Positions 1 to 10,852 of a stretch of 64,000 nucleotides of DNA are shown one piece after another. The notes below the pieces were generated by a model. That model was given only the letters and a program-made list of their open reading frames with translations. It did no database searches and had not been told where the DNA came from. The stretch is from Pseudopyrenochaeta lycopersici. Taxonomy: Eukaryota; Ascomycota; Dothideomycetes; Pleosporales; Pseudopyrenochaetaceae. Numbering within the stretch: the first letter of the stretch is position 1; each line of letters starts with the position of its first letter. Both the position numbers and the translations under genes were made by a program. The stretch covers positions 310,001-374,000 of the forward strand of contig NHZP01000026.1 in assembly GCA_003313425.1 (NCBI GenBank). Direction: 5' to 3'.

Positions 1-1816
1 TAGCGTGGCAAATGTGGAGAGATGCTGATCCTGCAGTCTGGGTGTCGTTCGAATGGTGCGTTTCAGTGGACGACTTAACATGCAACAACGCATACACTAG
101 TGGTAGGGGAGCTCATGGGACGGGTATCAACCCAATACATGTATCTCCTCCGCATTCATGCTTGTACCAAATAGGATCTGATGTACCATCCATGACAAGT
201 TTTACATGCATATGATGTCGCAGGCGTGTGGACTACACATGTGGGCCCTAGCCATACTGTAACCTACAACGAGCTATGTGAGCGACCAATAACGCTGATG
301 GAAGGTTTGTCATCAACACTTCTATCTGCGTGTGCATGGGCGCATTACGAGAATGGAATTATATTCCTCTCGTTGCGCCGAGCGTATGGTACCAGCCAGG
401 TTTGCCAGAATCAACTCCGTAAGCACCGTATCCCACGCGACTAGCTTTTGAAACGGCTATCTTTCATGGAGACTGAAAGCCTACGTGAGCCTTTCTGGCT
501 TGCAACCCCAGACTAAGCGTCCCCTCGTAAAAGGTGCTATTGCTGGGCATTGTCAAACATGAATGGTAATGGGATGTTCAAAATAGATGAAGCTCTAGAA
601 CAGACGGAAAAAGCCCCCGAAAATGAATTCACTACTGGTGTATGGCTGTTATACTGAGGGCTAATTGTCATAGAAGCGCCCATCGGAAACCGCCGTTTAG
701 ACTTATGATATGTGCCACCTGATTTTCCACGGCATATTCACACAATATGTCACTGTTTTACAAAGCAATTACCGCTCCACTCTCTGGAAGGTGCCAGTAA
801 CATAGCTATATTTTCACCTAAGCTATTGATGAAAGCGTGCAGCCAGGCCGTGGCACAACGATTGATTCAAAGCGCACCTCAAACGATGTATTCTAGCTAT
901 CTCAGTCGTCAAATAGCCTTGGAAGTAGAACTCAATACAAAAGGTTGAAGTCATAGAATCGTCTTCTCCCACTACACTGCCGATAATCAGGTTGCATATC
1001 TCCTCGTCTTGGAAGTGCGCTAGAGAGCTTTCGGCAGGAGCGGATAAGACTGTCCCACGGGATATTACAACAAGAAAGAGCTAGAAAGAAGTGATTTCAG
1101 GGTGGCTGAGGCAAAGCAAAGCATATGGATCGGTTACCAGCTGTATGTGGGTCCCGCACCGGTTCTACTTACTGATTACCAAGAAACCTGGCAGTTGTGC
1201 ATGAAAAGATAACAATATGCAGTAAAATCGGACCTACTCGGTCAGCAATGATATCCTACACACTGAGACGTCCATAAGATTCGTAAGTGCCTGGACCTCG
1301 GCTATTGATGATTGAAAAGCTCATAAATCTAGACACTGCTTGAGCTGGCCACACCCCGGCTAGTTGGACACCAAGCAGTGGAAAAGCTAGGCAGTTATCA
1401 GGGTGTCAATAAGCTCAAAGAGGCTCGCTTGGATGGAAGATGCAGATAGGCTTTGAGGAGCTAGTAGTGACGCTGCATAAGAACTGACAGAAGGGGCGCT
1501 AATTGTCAAGCAAGTCGGTTTTCGGCTTTGATGATATGTATGAAAGGTAATTCGACCGTATAGAATACAGTGTTAAATTACACTCTCTGTTGTAAACAGG
1601 GGTTCCTAGTGTAGAGGAAGCAAGTACATGATTATGAATATGTGGGGAAGTTCGCTACGAGCAATTGGCGGAAAAGCATCATGGGTTGCTTGTGGAGGCC
1701 GATATGAATGAAGTATTCGAACTCTTAGATTCTCTATGATCTAAAGTCTGTTTATCTATCAGGTATCATGCTTTCCAAACATCTCGCTCTTTATCACTAT
1801 CCTCCAGGTATTCCTT
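1..1816. other. Gene-free left flank
   Basis: I see no convincing gene here. The open frames on both strands are short, lack recognisable protein signatures and do not join across plausible introns. No transposase, reverse transcriptase or tandem array is visible, and base composition is ordinary rather than strongly AT-rich. The right-hand end lies downstream of the stop codon of the minus-strand alcohol dehydrogenase and probably holds its 3' UTR. Confidence 0.6.
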
Positions 1817-3010
1817 CTAGTTCTCAAGCACATATCGATACCTCGCCTTACCAGCTTCCATGTCCAGCACGGCCTGGTTCGCGTCCTTCATGCTCCTCTT
1901 CTGAATCCAAGGCTTGACTTTCTGGTCTGCGGCAATTTGCAGCATCTCGGCGATTTCGGCGGGTGAGCCAATAGCAGAGCCGCCGAGCTTGATGCCGTTG
2001 GCGATGAGCGTGAAGGCGTTCACGGCGGGGAGTTTACCACCATCGGGGGCGCTGGGAGGAGATTAGTTGATGGTCGCGGGGGGGGAGGTAGGAAAGAAAA
2101 CGTACCCAACCTGGATGAATGTGCCCTTGGTCTTGAGGAGAGAAAGGTAGTCGTTCAATGGCATGTGCTCACTCGATACTGTGCAGACGATCAAATCAAG
2201 CGACTGCGCGTTGTGCTTTACCCAGTCCTTGTCCTCATCTGTGGCAATATACTGATCCGCGCCGAGCTTCAGCACATCATCACGCTTCTCGGCTTTCCTT
2301 GAGATCCCAACGACCTTGTCAGCACCAAGAGCCTTCGCGAAGAGGACACCAAAATGCCCTAGCCCGCCTACTCCGACAATACCAACCGTCTTGCCAGGCC
2401 CACAGCCGTATTGCTTGAGCGGTGAGAAGACGGTGATACCACCACAGAGCATAGGCGCCGCGTCAGCCGAGTCCAATCCGTCTGGGATGTTCAACACAAA
2501 GTGTCCATTGGTGCGGTTGTGCGTCGCATAGCCACCATAACTCTTGCCCTCATCTCCTGGGTACACAGAGCCGTACGTGTTAATTGCCTCGCGGTGGCAG
2601 TGATTCTCGAGGCCCTGTGAGCAGTCCGGGCAATCTTTCTGCAAGCAAGAGCGTGCTTGGGCGCCGACTCCAACGCGGGAGCCTTGCTTGATATGTTTGA
2701 CGTTCTTGCCAACTCTGACGGCTTTACCGATGATCTCGTGGCCGACAACGCATGCTGTATTTTAGTCAGTTTGTTGAACATGCTTCACTTGAACCAAGCA
2801 ATGTTGACAGTTTCAAGACGTACGGTAAGGTGTTGGCGCCCAGCCAGACTTCAGCATGTGCAAATCAGAACCGCAGATGCCGCAGTGCGAGATCTCAATG
2901 TCGACATCGTCCTCAGTCCACTTCTTGGGCTCAAATTGACCCCACTCCATGTTTCCCTTGATGGAGTTCTCATCCTTGCCGAGCCATCCTTCGAATGTGG
3001 TATTGGCCAT
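1817..3010 (-). CDS. NADP-dependent zinc alcohol dehydrogenase (ADH6/cinnamyl alcohol dehydrogenase type)
   Basis: This is a medium-chain zinc dehydrogenase that should interconvert aldehydes and alcohols with NADP(H), probably in the cytosol. I join three exons on the minus strand: 2824-3010, 2106-2754 and 1817-2051. Both introns have GTACGT donors and AG acceptors and keep the frame, giving 356 residues. Exon 1 carries the catalytic zinc motif CGICGSDLH. Exon 2 begins with VVGHE, followed by the structural zinc cysteines (CPDC...C) and the Rossmann motif GVGGLGHFG. The start MANTTFEG is the first in-frame ATG. Proteins of this type (yeast ADH6/ADH7) act on cinnamyl and other bulky aldehydes; the exact substrate here cannot be read from the sequence. 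The neighbours give no pathway hint, so a detoxification role is only an inference. Confidence 0.9.
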
Positions 3011-3664
3011 GGTGTGTAGTCTGTATTAACTTTTGCTATTTGCGTTGCGGTGATCGAGGGTAGGCTCAGTGAGGTTTTGTTGTTTAGAACGTGAGATGGA
3101 TAAATTGAGAGCGCTACCTCGAACCCTTTCAATCACTTATATACATCAAGTGCCATCTTAAACTCCGGTTTCCGAATGACGTTGATCGCGGTCTTTGTCC
3201 GTTCAGGACTTAATTTTTGTTGGATCTAGACTTTTCGACACATGTTGATTGGCTACTGCCTTTGCACACTTGTGCCCGTCGTGAATACCAGTACTAATTT
3301 TCTAGTAGCGTCGCCACTCTTAATGTCCGTAGTTACCACACGTCATCGACAGAAAAAACTCTACCGGGAAGACTATGGGTGGAAAATGCCTAGTGTCGGA
3401 GGCACGCTTGCTCCTATTGGCTGTCATGGCATCGCCGAACCTTCCGAACGAAAATCGGACCTGCATCTGGCTGACACTTGCGGATATGAGATATCGGAGA
3501 TAAGCCAAGCAATAGAAAAGCGCTTCTGTATAGCATGGGACTGGGGTTGAAGTCAAGACAAAATGCCGCATCAGGGAGCGGTAAGTCTGTGCTTGAGCGG
3601 ATTTAAGAGAGGACCAACAATGTGATTAACAATGCGATTAGTTTACATTTTGAGCAGCTTCAGG
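3011..3664. other. Intergenic spacer, probable ADH promoter
   Basis: This spacer lies upstream of the minus-strand dehydrogenase and downstream of the minus-strand TCD gene. The open frames overlapping it on both strands have no recognisable content. It probably contains the dehydrogenase promoter near 3011-3300; I cannot identify a specific site. Confidence 0.45.
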
Positions 3665-5325
3665 TTATCTGAACCGTTCAAATTTCTCTTCGTCCTTCAT
3701 CCTCTCGGCGACTCTCTCAATGGTCTTCGCATCATATACATCTTCATGTCTTTTATCGCCTTTTAGCACCTCCTTCTCATGCTTTGTCGCTTCCTCTTTT
3801 GTCATAAGGACCAATTCGTTCATCTTCAACAGACTGCTCTTTTGCCCAGGAGTCCCTTGATCGACGAAGTTCTCAGTCGGCTTGTTCCACCTCGTTAAGT
3901 ATAGACGCGTGGACAGACCACTGATTATGCTTCGCCCGTTGTACACTTCCTCAACTAGATAGCCCACATCGTCTTGCGTAATTGGTATCTTGAGACCTTG
4001 CGCATCATCTATAAAAAGGGTGCGAGCTAGGCGTTCTTCTGCGCCTTGAAGAGCCCCAAGAATGCCGTCGTACATCTTGTCGCGGGACTTAGAGGGTAAG
4101 TATGCCTGCGGGTAGCCAGTGATAGAGAGGATAACATGGTTTGCGACTGCGAGACCAAAGATGGCGGGCATGGTTCCGAGCACAGGTAAGATTCTGACGC
4201 GGAAGTCTTTGAGTACTCCTAATTCGCCAACGTTGCCCTTTGCGAATTCTTCTTCAGCGAGAGGTTGAAGTTCTGCTTTCCCTGGGCCAGGCCTCTCGGT
4301 CGAAAAGACGACGGGTATGCCATCCTTGACGCCTAGTAGTCGTAGCTTTCTTCTTGTAGATTTTGATAGTGGATCGTCTGTACTTGCGGAGATGTCGCCA
4401 ATGAAAATCCTGGTAGGGTCCGACTTGCAGCCTGCTCCCATAGATGAGATAACTTTGAGGTTGTTTTTATAGCAGTAAGCTAGTAGCGCAACTTTACTAT
4501 CAATGTTATCAATAGCGTCAATCACAAAATCCGGTCTTTGTCCATTCATGTCAGCTAGTTGGGCGGCCGCACTCTGTTCGCTGAAGAGCTCATTTCGGCA
4601 TTCGAAGTGTGTCCAAGGAGTGATTTGTTCGAGTCGTTTGCGAAGACAGTGCACCTTCGGAGTCCCTACATCGGCCAAAGTTGCTACGGCATGTCGGTTC
4701 AACGATGATAAGGTGACTTGGTCAAAGTCGATGAGCCTAAGTTTAGAGCATCCTGAGCGAGCGAGCGCTGCAGTTGCATGAGATCCAACTCCTCCACAGC
4801 CGACGACAACAACAAATGCATTGCGCAGTTTCGCAAGTCCAGGGTCTGTGAGGAATACTCTATTCCTGGCAAGTTGCTCGAGGATAAGATCTATGATTTG
4901 GTCAGCTCTGAAAAGCGAGTAAAAATCTTCGAGCTCTGATAAACGCACCATCATCGTAGTCGCCTTTCCTCGCCCTCGCGGCTAATGCCATGCTTCGCTC
5001 ATCCTCTTTGCTCGGAGCAAAGACACTTGACGCAGCACCATACTCTGTCAACTACCAGAAGTCAGCTTCATTCTTTTTTACCAATATGAATATGGGACTT
5101 TCGTGACACAGCATCGATTTTATGTGTTACTGGGTTGCTTACTCTTGATGCGTGATGATCATCTGTAATATCTGGTATTGATGCCTTCAGGTCCGCTACT
5201 CTGGTCATGCGCCTAGCTTTCTGAAAACCCAGTATCGCACTAGCGACTACGAAGCCCGATACAGCAGCAGTTGTTATGAGCTGGGCATTTCGAGATTCGG
5301 TAGCCCGCGATATCCAAGAGGACAT
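3665..5325 (-). CDS. tRNA threonylcarbamoyladenosine dehydratase (TCD1/TCD2, ThiF/E1-like)
   Basis: The enzyme uses ATP to cyclise t6A at position 37 of ANN-decoding tRNAs to ct6A. Three exons join in frame: 5143-5325, 4949-5051 and 3665-4890, giving 503 residues. The N-terminus has one membrane segment (about residues 17-33) followed by a basic stretch, matching the mitochondrial outer-membrane anchor known for yeast Tcd1/Tcd2. The core begins with EQLARN and the nucleotide-binding motif VVVVGCGGVGSH. It continues with RLIDFDQVTLSSLNRHA and DAIDNIDSK, all characteristic of the E1-like fold. The intron between 4890 and 4949 uses the acceptor ATAG at 4891-4894, because an earlier AG would introduce a stop. 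The gene is divergent from NUC1, with 408 bp between the starts. Which of the two yeast paralogues it matches best cannot be told by eye. Confidence 0.9.
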
Positions 5326-5733
5326 CGCCGCGGTATGTTGTAATGCCTCACAAAAGCACCAAGCCTTTAATCATAGGTCCATCTATACATTAGAGAATAA
5401 GAAATAGAATTGTAATTCTCCGAGGTTCGGAATGGGAGCTCCCGATGAAGTTCTGATGACGAGACATGAAAGTTCAAATCCATGTATGCGGCTGGCTGCT
5501 CTAGCGCCGCGCTAAAATTTCTCCTTCGAGCGATTCTGGAGAGACGCAGATGACCTCCGATGCAATAAGCGCCAGCGAACCACTCAAGCACGATTCGACG
5601 CGTCTGAGACACTTTTCACGCGCCGTGGAGGACTCTGGTCCCGTGAGAGCACCCCAAAGCTCATAAGCAGGGTCGAAGCCATTTCCTTGACCGAAAGTCT
5701 GGCAACTTCAGCCTCGACTCTTGAAATTTCACC
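5326..5733. promoter_or_regulatory. Shared upstream region of TCD and NUC1
   Basis: These 408 bp separate two divergent starts, so both promoters must lie here. Both flanking proteins are expected at mitochondria. I cannot assign TATA or factor sites with confidence, and the small open frame across it looks like chance. Confidence 0.5.
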
Positions 5734-6726
5734 ATGTCGAAGCTCACCTTCGCAATCATTGCAGCGGGCGGCGCCGCAGCTGGTGCTGCAGCAACTGCAG
5801 CAATCTACAGTAGTGGAAGGAAGGAAAGCCTCCCGCCAACTCCAGTAGTCACAACTACGACCACAACCGTGACCGGCCCTGCACGAGCAGCGCCAGTTCC
5901 TGCGGTCCCCACACCCTTGGCCGCCGCCAGGAAATCCTTAGTCGACCCTAATGGCCTCTTCCAATATGGCTTCCCCGGCCCTGTAAATGACCTTCGCCCT
6001 GCCGCCTCCCTCACATCATCCTACGACCGACGAACGCGAAATCCAGCATGGGTCGCCGAGCACATCACCCCCGAGTCACTAGCGAACAACAATGCAGACC
6101 GCAAACACAGCGTCTTTGTAGAAGACATTTCGATTCCAGAGATGTTCCGTGCAAAATTGAAGGATTACTTTAGGAGTGGTTATGATCGAGGCCACCAAGT
6201 ACCGGCCGCAGATGCAAAGTGGAGTCAAGAAGCCATGGATGATACATTTTCGCTGAGCAACATGTGCCCACAAGTTGGTGATGGATTCAACCGCGACTAC
6301 TGGGCGCATTTCGAGGACTTTTGTCGGCGGTTGACACACACATACCCCAGTGTTCGAATCGTTACGGGCCCATTATACCTGCCTAAGCGCGACGCCGACG
6401 GCAAGTGGAGAGTGAACTACGAGGTCATTGGAAACCCACCGAACGTCGCCGTGCCGACGCATTTCTACAAGGTCATTTTCGCGGAAGACGGGACGCTTGG
6501 AGGCAAGGTTGCCTTGGGTGCGTTTGTGCTGCCGAACGCGGTGATTGCAAACAGCAAGCCATTGACGGACTTTGAGGTGCCGGTGGAGGCGGTGGAGAGA
6601 GCCAGCGGGCTGGAGTTTGCAACAAAGTTGGATCCGTCAAGAAGGAAGAGGTTGTGCCAGGAAGTGAGTTGCTCTACGATTGTGAAAGAGTACGCACAGA
6701 GGCAAAAGACGTTTGCGAAGAAGTAA
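5734..6726 (+). CDS. nuc1: Mitochondrial endonuclease G-type nuclease NUC1
   Basis: This is a DNA/RNA non-specific beta-beta-alpha metal nuclease. In yeast, Nuc1 is a mitochondrial nuclease involved in mtDNA handling and released during cell death. The intronless frame gives 330 residues, close to the 329 of the yeast protein. A hydrophobic alanine-rich N-terminus (residues 1-25) and a Thr/Pro/Ala-rich linker precede the catalytic domain. The active-site motif DRGH lies at residues 151-154, with H154 the predicted general base. The metal-binding asparagine is probably N186 in the stretch GDGFNRDYW. The start ATG has an A at -3 and no better upstream ATG is in frame. It is divergent from TCD, and its 3' end faces TIM13. 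Confidence 0.95.
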   Translation: MSKLTFAIIAAGGAAAGAAATAAIYSSGRKESLPPTPVVTTTTTTVTGPARAAPVPAVPTPLAAARKSLVDPNGLFQYGFPGPVNDLRPAASLTSSYDRRTRNPAWVAEHITPESLANNNADRKHSVFVEDISIPEMFRAKLKDYFRSGYDRGHQVPAADAKWSQEAMDDTFSLSNMCPQVGDGFNRDYWAHFEDFCRRLTHTYPSVRIVTGPLYLPKRDADGKWRVNYEVIGNPPNVAVPTHFYKVIFAEDGTLGGKVALGAFVLPNAVIANSKPLTDFEVPVEAVERASGLEFATKLDPSRRKRLCQEVSCSTIVKEYAQRQKTFAKK

Positions 6727-7119
6727 GACAGTATTAGTGAGCGAGCGCTTGAGCGACTGTATCTCATGTATATTTGTCACAATAGCATAAGTCCGGCGAA
6801 TTCGGCATCCACGTCATATTGCAATTCGCTCAGTTCAGCAATATACCAAATGTATTTCTTCTTTGATGCTGATGGTACAGTATGGTACAAGTCCGATAAG
6901 ATATGCTGGTCCCTGTGATATGGGCCGATGTCTTTTTCCCATATCCGTGCTTCGCCTTTTATGCAAGCCTAGTAATACAATCGTAACACCACAGCTTAAC
7001 CTCATCATGCCCGCAAACTGGCAATTGCGTGTAGCCGTCTGCAGGGGTCTTCACTCATCCCAGCCTGCTCCATCTAGTCCTCAGCCATCCAGATTCTGTC
7101 ATATGTCCAAGTCACTGCC
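6727..7119. other. Convergent 3' spacer NUC1/TIM13
   Basis: This 393-bp stretch lies between two stop codons facing each other and is expected to hold both 3' UTRs. The open frames across it do not resemble known proteins. Confidence 0.5.
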
Positions 7120-7450
7120 CTACAAGTTCTGCTGCGACTCCTTCTGTATCCTCGCAACGTACTGTTTCGATACGGTATTCCATGCGCTCATGTATTTCTC
7201 CATGCAGGATGTGAAGCAAGTTTCTTCGCCCTTGGAGAGCGAGGTGCCTGGTTTCGGGACGCAGCGCTCGAAGCAGTGTTCATTGAGTTTCTACAGGCAT
7301 ATCAGCAATGATTGTGCGAGAATATGAGAGGGGAAGCCCTACCTCGACGAGCATGCGCGCATTCTGCATGGCAGCCTCTTGCTGCACTTGCTGCATGATT
7401 TGGCGCTTCGGGTCGTTGGGGAAAGCCGACATTCCGCCTAATGAGTCCAT
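7120..7450 (-). CDS. tim13: Mitochondrial intermembrane-space chaperone TIM13
   Basis: A small Tim chaperone that, with TIM8, escorts hydrophobic precursors across the intermembrane space to the TIM22 complex. Two exons, 7343-7450 and 7120-7290, join in phase (GTAGGG donor, CTGTAG acceptor) to give 92 residues. The diagnostic twin CX3C pair is present as CFERC and CFTSC with 15 residues between them, the spacing of the Tim8/9/10/13 family. The N-terminal helix region KRQIMQQVQQEAAMQNAR and the tail NTVSKQYVARIQ fit Tim13 best among the small Tims. The starts of TIM13 and the lectin gene are 385 bp apart and divergent. Confidence 0.9.
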
Positions 7451-7835
7451 GTTGCTGTATGTGCGAGGGGAATTGTCCGGAATGAGGATTGTAGCGGGAA
7501 TGCGACGGATGCTGGCTGTGGTGGGAGACGCTGGTCAAGAAAAGTTATCGACGTCAAGAGCCGCCGTCGGCGGTTTCCCTCTAGCGTGGCTGGACCCCTG
7601 CATGAACGCGGAAAGGCCACTCTATCACCACAACTGGCCGCATCACCACGTTGAACCCAGCACGTTAATGTCGCCCACCGGTGCTACTCTTCTCCTCCCA
7701 TAGCTTCACTTCTTCAAGGCGCGCCTTTTCGTATCAATTGCAGAAGCACAGCCTTCTTCCATTCATTCGGCGACTTCATCACAGACTGCTGGCTTGGGAT
7801 AGCTAGTCTCAGCGACCGGAGGACGTCGTGCAACC
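7451..7835. promoter_or_regulatory. Divergent promoter region TIM13 / L-type lectin
   Basis: The stretch between the two opposed start codons must hold both promoters. No specific element could be assigned. Confidence 0.45.
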
Positions 7836-9036
7836 ATGCTGTTCGCAAGACCATGGGCGAGCTTGTGCCTGCTGGCGGGGAGCTTGACGGATGTATCGGC
7901 ACGGTCGGGAGGACTGAGCGAGGATCCTGATATCAAGGCTATTTCTGTGGGTTTTTGCTGGCCTAGAGGGTTCAGGGTGCTGTCGCTAACAAAGAATAGT
8001 TACGGACACATAGCTTGGAGCCTGTAAGTCGCGCTCGCCATACTGAGATATCCAGTGGGTAGTAGAAGCGGCAGGGATTCTGACATCGCGTGCAGCCATA
8101 CCTCGACTCGGACATGCAGAGCCGTTGGTGGGACTTTGGCGGAGACACCATTATTCGAACCGACAAGTACATCCGGCTTGCCTCAGACAAGCCCTCGCGT
8201 GACGGGTGGCTATTTTCAAGAGTGCCATTAACCGCAACGAACTGGGAGGTACGAAATTCCTTCACTTTGAGAGGTGCTAAAAGCTCACCGAAATAGATTC
8301 AATTCGAGTTCAAGATCCACGGCCAAGGCAATCTCTATGGCGACGGCTTCGCCATGTGGCTCACCAAGCAGCGCGCAGAACCAGGAGGTGTCTTCGGGCA
8401 CACAGACAAATTCGAGGGTCTCGGCCTCTTCTTTGACACGTACAAGAACAACCGTCCAGGCACCGTGTTCCCTTATATCATGGCTATGCTTGGTGATGGC
8501 AACACGCCATATGACAAGGACAATGATGGCAAGGCCAACGAGGTTGCTGGATGCTCGGTATGCTATTTGCTTCACTATTTGTTCGAGTGGGATAACTGAC
8601 GTATTGGCAGGCTCGCGGAATTCGCAACGCTCAAGTCTCCACCAAAGCCCGCCTGACCTACTTCCAAGACCAATTCCTGCGCCTCGAACTGCAATACAAA
8701 ACTGAGGACGAATGGACGACATGCTTCCAGATCGAGAACTTCAAAGTCCCACCCGTCGCGTACCTTGGCTTCTCTGCCGAGACCGGTGAACTCTCAGACA
8801 ACCACGACATTATCTCGGTCAGGAGCCAGAATCTGTATAAGAAGAACCCTACTGGTGGGAAGCCCAATTTCCCGAACGCTGCTGGCGGAAAGGCTGGAAG
8901 CTCCATGGTTAGGGAGAGGAATACCGGTGGGAGCTGGACATGGTTCTTCATGAAGTTCGTGCTGTTCGGGCTAGCATTGACTGGTGCCTACGTGGGCTTC
9001 ACTGTCTACCGGACACGACAGCGGGATAGGTTTTAG
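7836..9036 (+). CDS. L-type (leguminous) lectin cargo receptor, VIP36/Emp46-47 family
   Basis: A type I membrane lectin that probably binds high-mannose glycoproteins and cycles in the early secretory pathway. Five exons join in frame: 7836-7946, 8000-8023, 8096-8248, 8297-8557 and 8611-9036, giving 324 residues. Exon 2 is only 24 nt and encodes LRTHSLEP, a conserved part of the family's N-terminus. A signal peptide lies at residues 1-22. The carbohydrate-recognition domain includes SRWWDFGGD, the core GDGFAMW, and the calcium/sugar loop region around DTYKNN. A single membrane span (FFMKFVLFGLALTGAYVGF) precedes a short cytosolic tail ending RTRQRDRF. That tail resembles the basic tails of VIP36-type proteins more than the KKFF of ERGIC-53. 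There is no long coiled coil, again favouring the VIP36 type. Confidence 0.92.
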
Positions 9037-10852
9037 GGGGCCTCTTGCTGTGTGCCGTCTGAGCGTGTTCGTCGCAAGTACTGGCTTTCCGTTCGGACGA
9101 AGGTCTCGTAGGCAGAATGTGAAGATGAGAATGACTGGATGGCATTGTACAGGGTTGGATGATGGCAGTTGTAGATGGCGAAAAGTGGCCTGGAAAAGGC
9201 TGGTCATACCATTGCGCATTGTTTGTTAATTTTCTTAGCGGTTACTCTGTTACAATATTCTTGTCCCAGCAATATCACAACGATCAAAAGATACCGAGAA
9301 ACGTCTGAACCCAGAATGATGTCTCTGCTCATAATAACAATCTCTGCACAAGATGATGCAGGACTGGCTGAATCAAGCAGAGCGTTTGTTCTGGCATCCG
9401 ATTTAGATGACCCTGCGCCATGGCGATACTAGGCAGAGGACATGATGTCGCGATGCAATCCATCTTCTAAAAGACGACGTTCTCATCTTCGAAGTGATGA
9501 TATCGAAGCACGGTTCGAGCAGGAATTTGCACGAGGATATCATACTGCCATAAATGGCAGGTTGCAGATTACCATCGATTGCACTCGCCAAGAGATTTCG
9601 CTTCACTCCCAGATCCGAAAACGCCGTTTGCGGAAATACACAAGAATGTGTTGAATACTGTGGGACTGCACCCTGGCTTTCCGGCCACCAAAAGTCTGAA
9701 AAGGGAAGTTTATTGCCGCTTTAGGCAGGTCTTGCATTGCTGTCGATCGTGGTGCCATCCAACGTGTTGACATGGCATGGCCTAACTGTTCTAGGTAATC
9801 AGGTACCAGCTTACGTAACTAGTGTGGCCCGTGACGACGTGCCTACTGACTTTCGCGTCAACCTCACGCTCGAGTTTCTCTCATCTTCCCCACAACCCGA
9901 GCTGCGAGTAAGTACCCACTTATTTTTTAATGTCATGCTGCATACACATACGACTGTTACTTGAGATCGTCGTACATGCATCACTTTTGCCCGAAATACA
10001 TCCGCATTTCACTCACGCGCTGCAGATCCCGGTGAACGACAACTCTCTGTCACAAGGCGACGCCAGAGTCTAATCAACACTGGTGTCTCACTGCATGACA
10101 AACAAGAACGGAAAGCGGAGGGAGTGCGCCATTATACTAGATGTGCCATGTCGCGAAGTTCATCATTGCACGAGGATGGATGAGCGATTTCGCAGCGCCT
10201 CTGGGTCACCGAATCCCGATTTGCCCCGCCCGACCATTCCCATTGCGCGATGAGGAAAGAGTAAAAGAGTCGAAGCGCCGCGCTACCTTGCAAATGCTTG
10301 GAGGGCGAGCCTGCTACTGACGACGGAAACGTAGTTTTCAATCCAAGCGCCTTTGCCTCTCCACTTCTTATTGCCTGCCAAGGTACACTGAAGTCGGCGT
10401 GGTAACTGTTAGAGTGGGGATGTCGTGGTCATTGTCGTTGGGCTGTGGGCCCCGGGAGTCGTGTATCCGTGGGTATTTCATTCCCCTGTCTTCTGACCAA
10501 TATGTGCAGATTCAAAGGGCCCAGTGATGATGTCCTGAGGGGCATCAAAGCCAAAGTCGAATCGAGGAGCCCGTGACCTTACTGTTGATCTGGCTGAAAA
10601 GCCAATTGATGGGGGTCTGTGGTTCTTTCTGAGGACAGCAGGAGAGCTAATCTGAGGGCCAATATATTTCGTCTCTTTTGACATCTTTGAAGTCTTTAAT
10701 GTGAAACTGACGTAAGGACCACGTGCGACCATGTGCAACACATCAACATATTGTTTTACGGATTTTTGTTTGTTAATCTGTTGGCAGGCATGTAACCCGA
10801 AATGCCCAACTTACACGCGCTCTGACCACTGGACCTCTTTTGACTCTTACAT
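9037..10852. other. 1.8-kb spacer between two convergent genes
   Basis: This is unusually long for the space between two 3' ends. All open frames are short and lack recognisable motifs, and I see no repeat or RNA gene that I can defend. Confidence 0.5.

Noticed and set aside
1..1816. Possible degraded transposon at the left edge
   Set aside because: No terminal repeats, no coding remnants and no AT bias of the kind left by repeat-induced point mutation.
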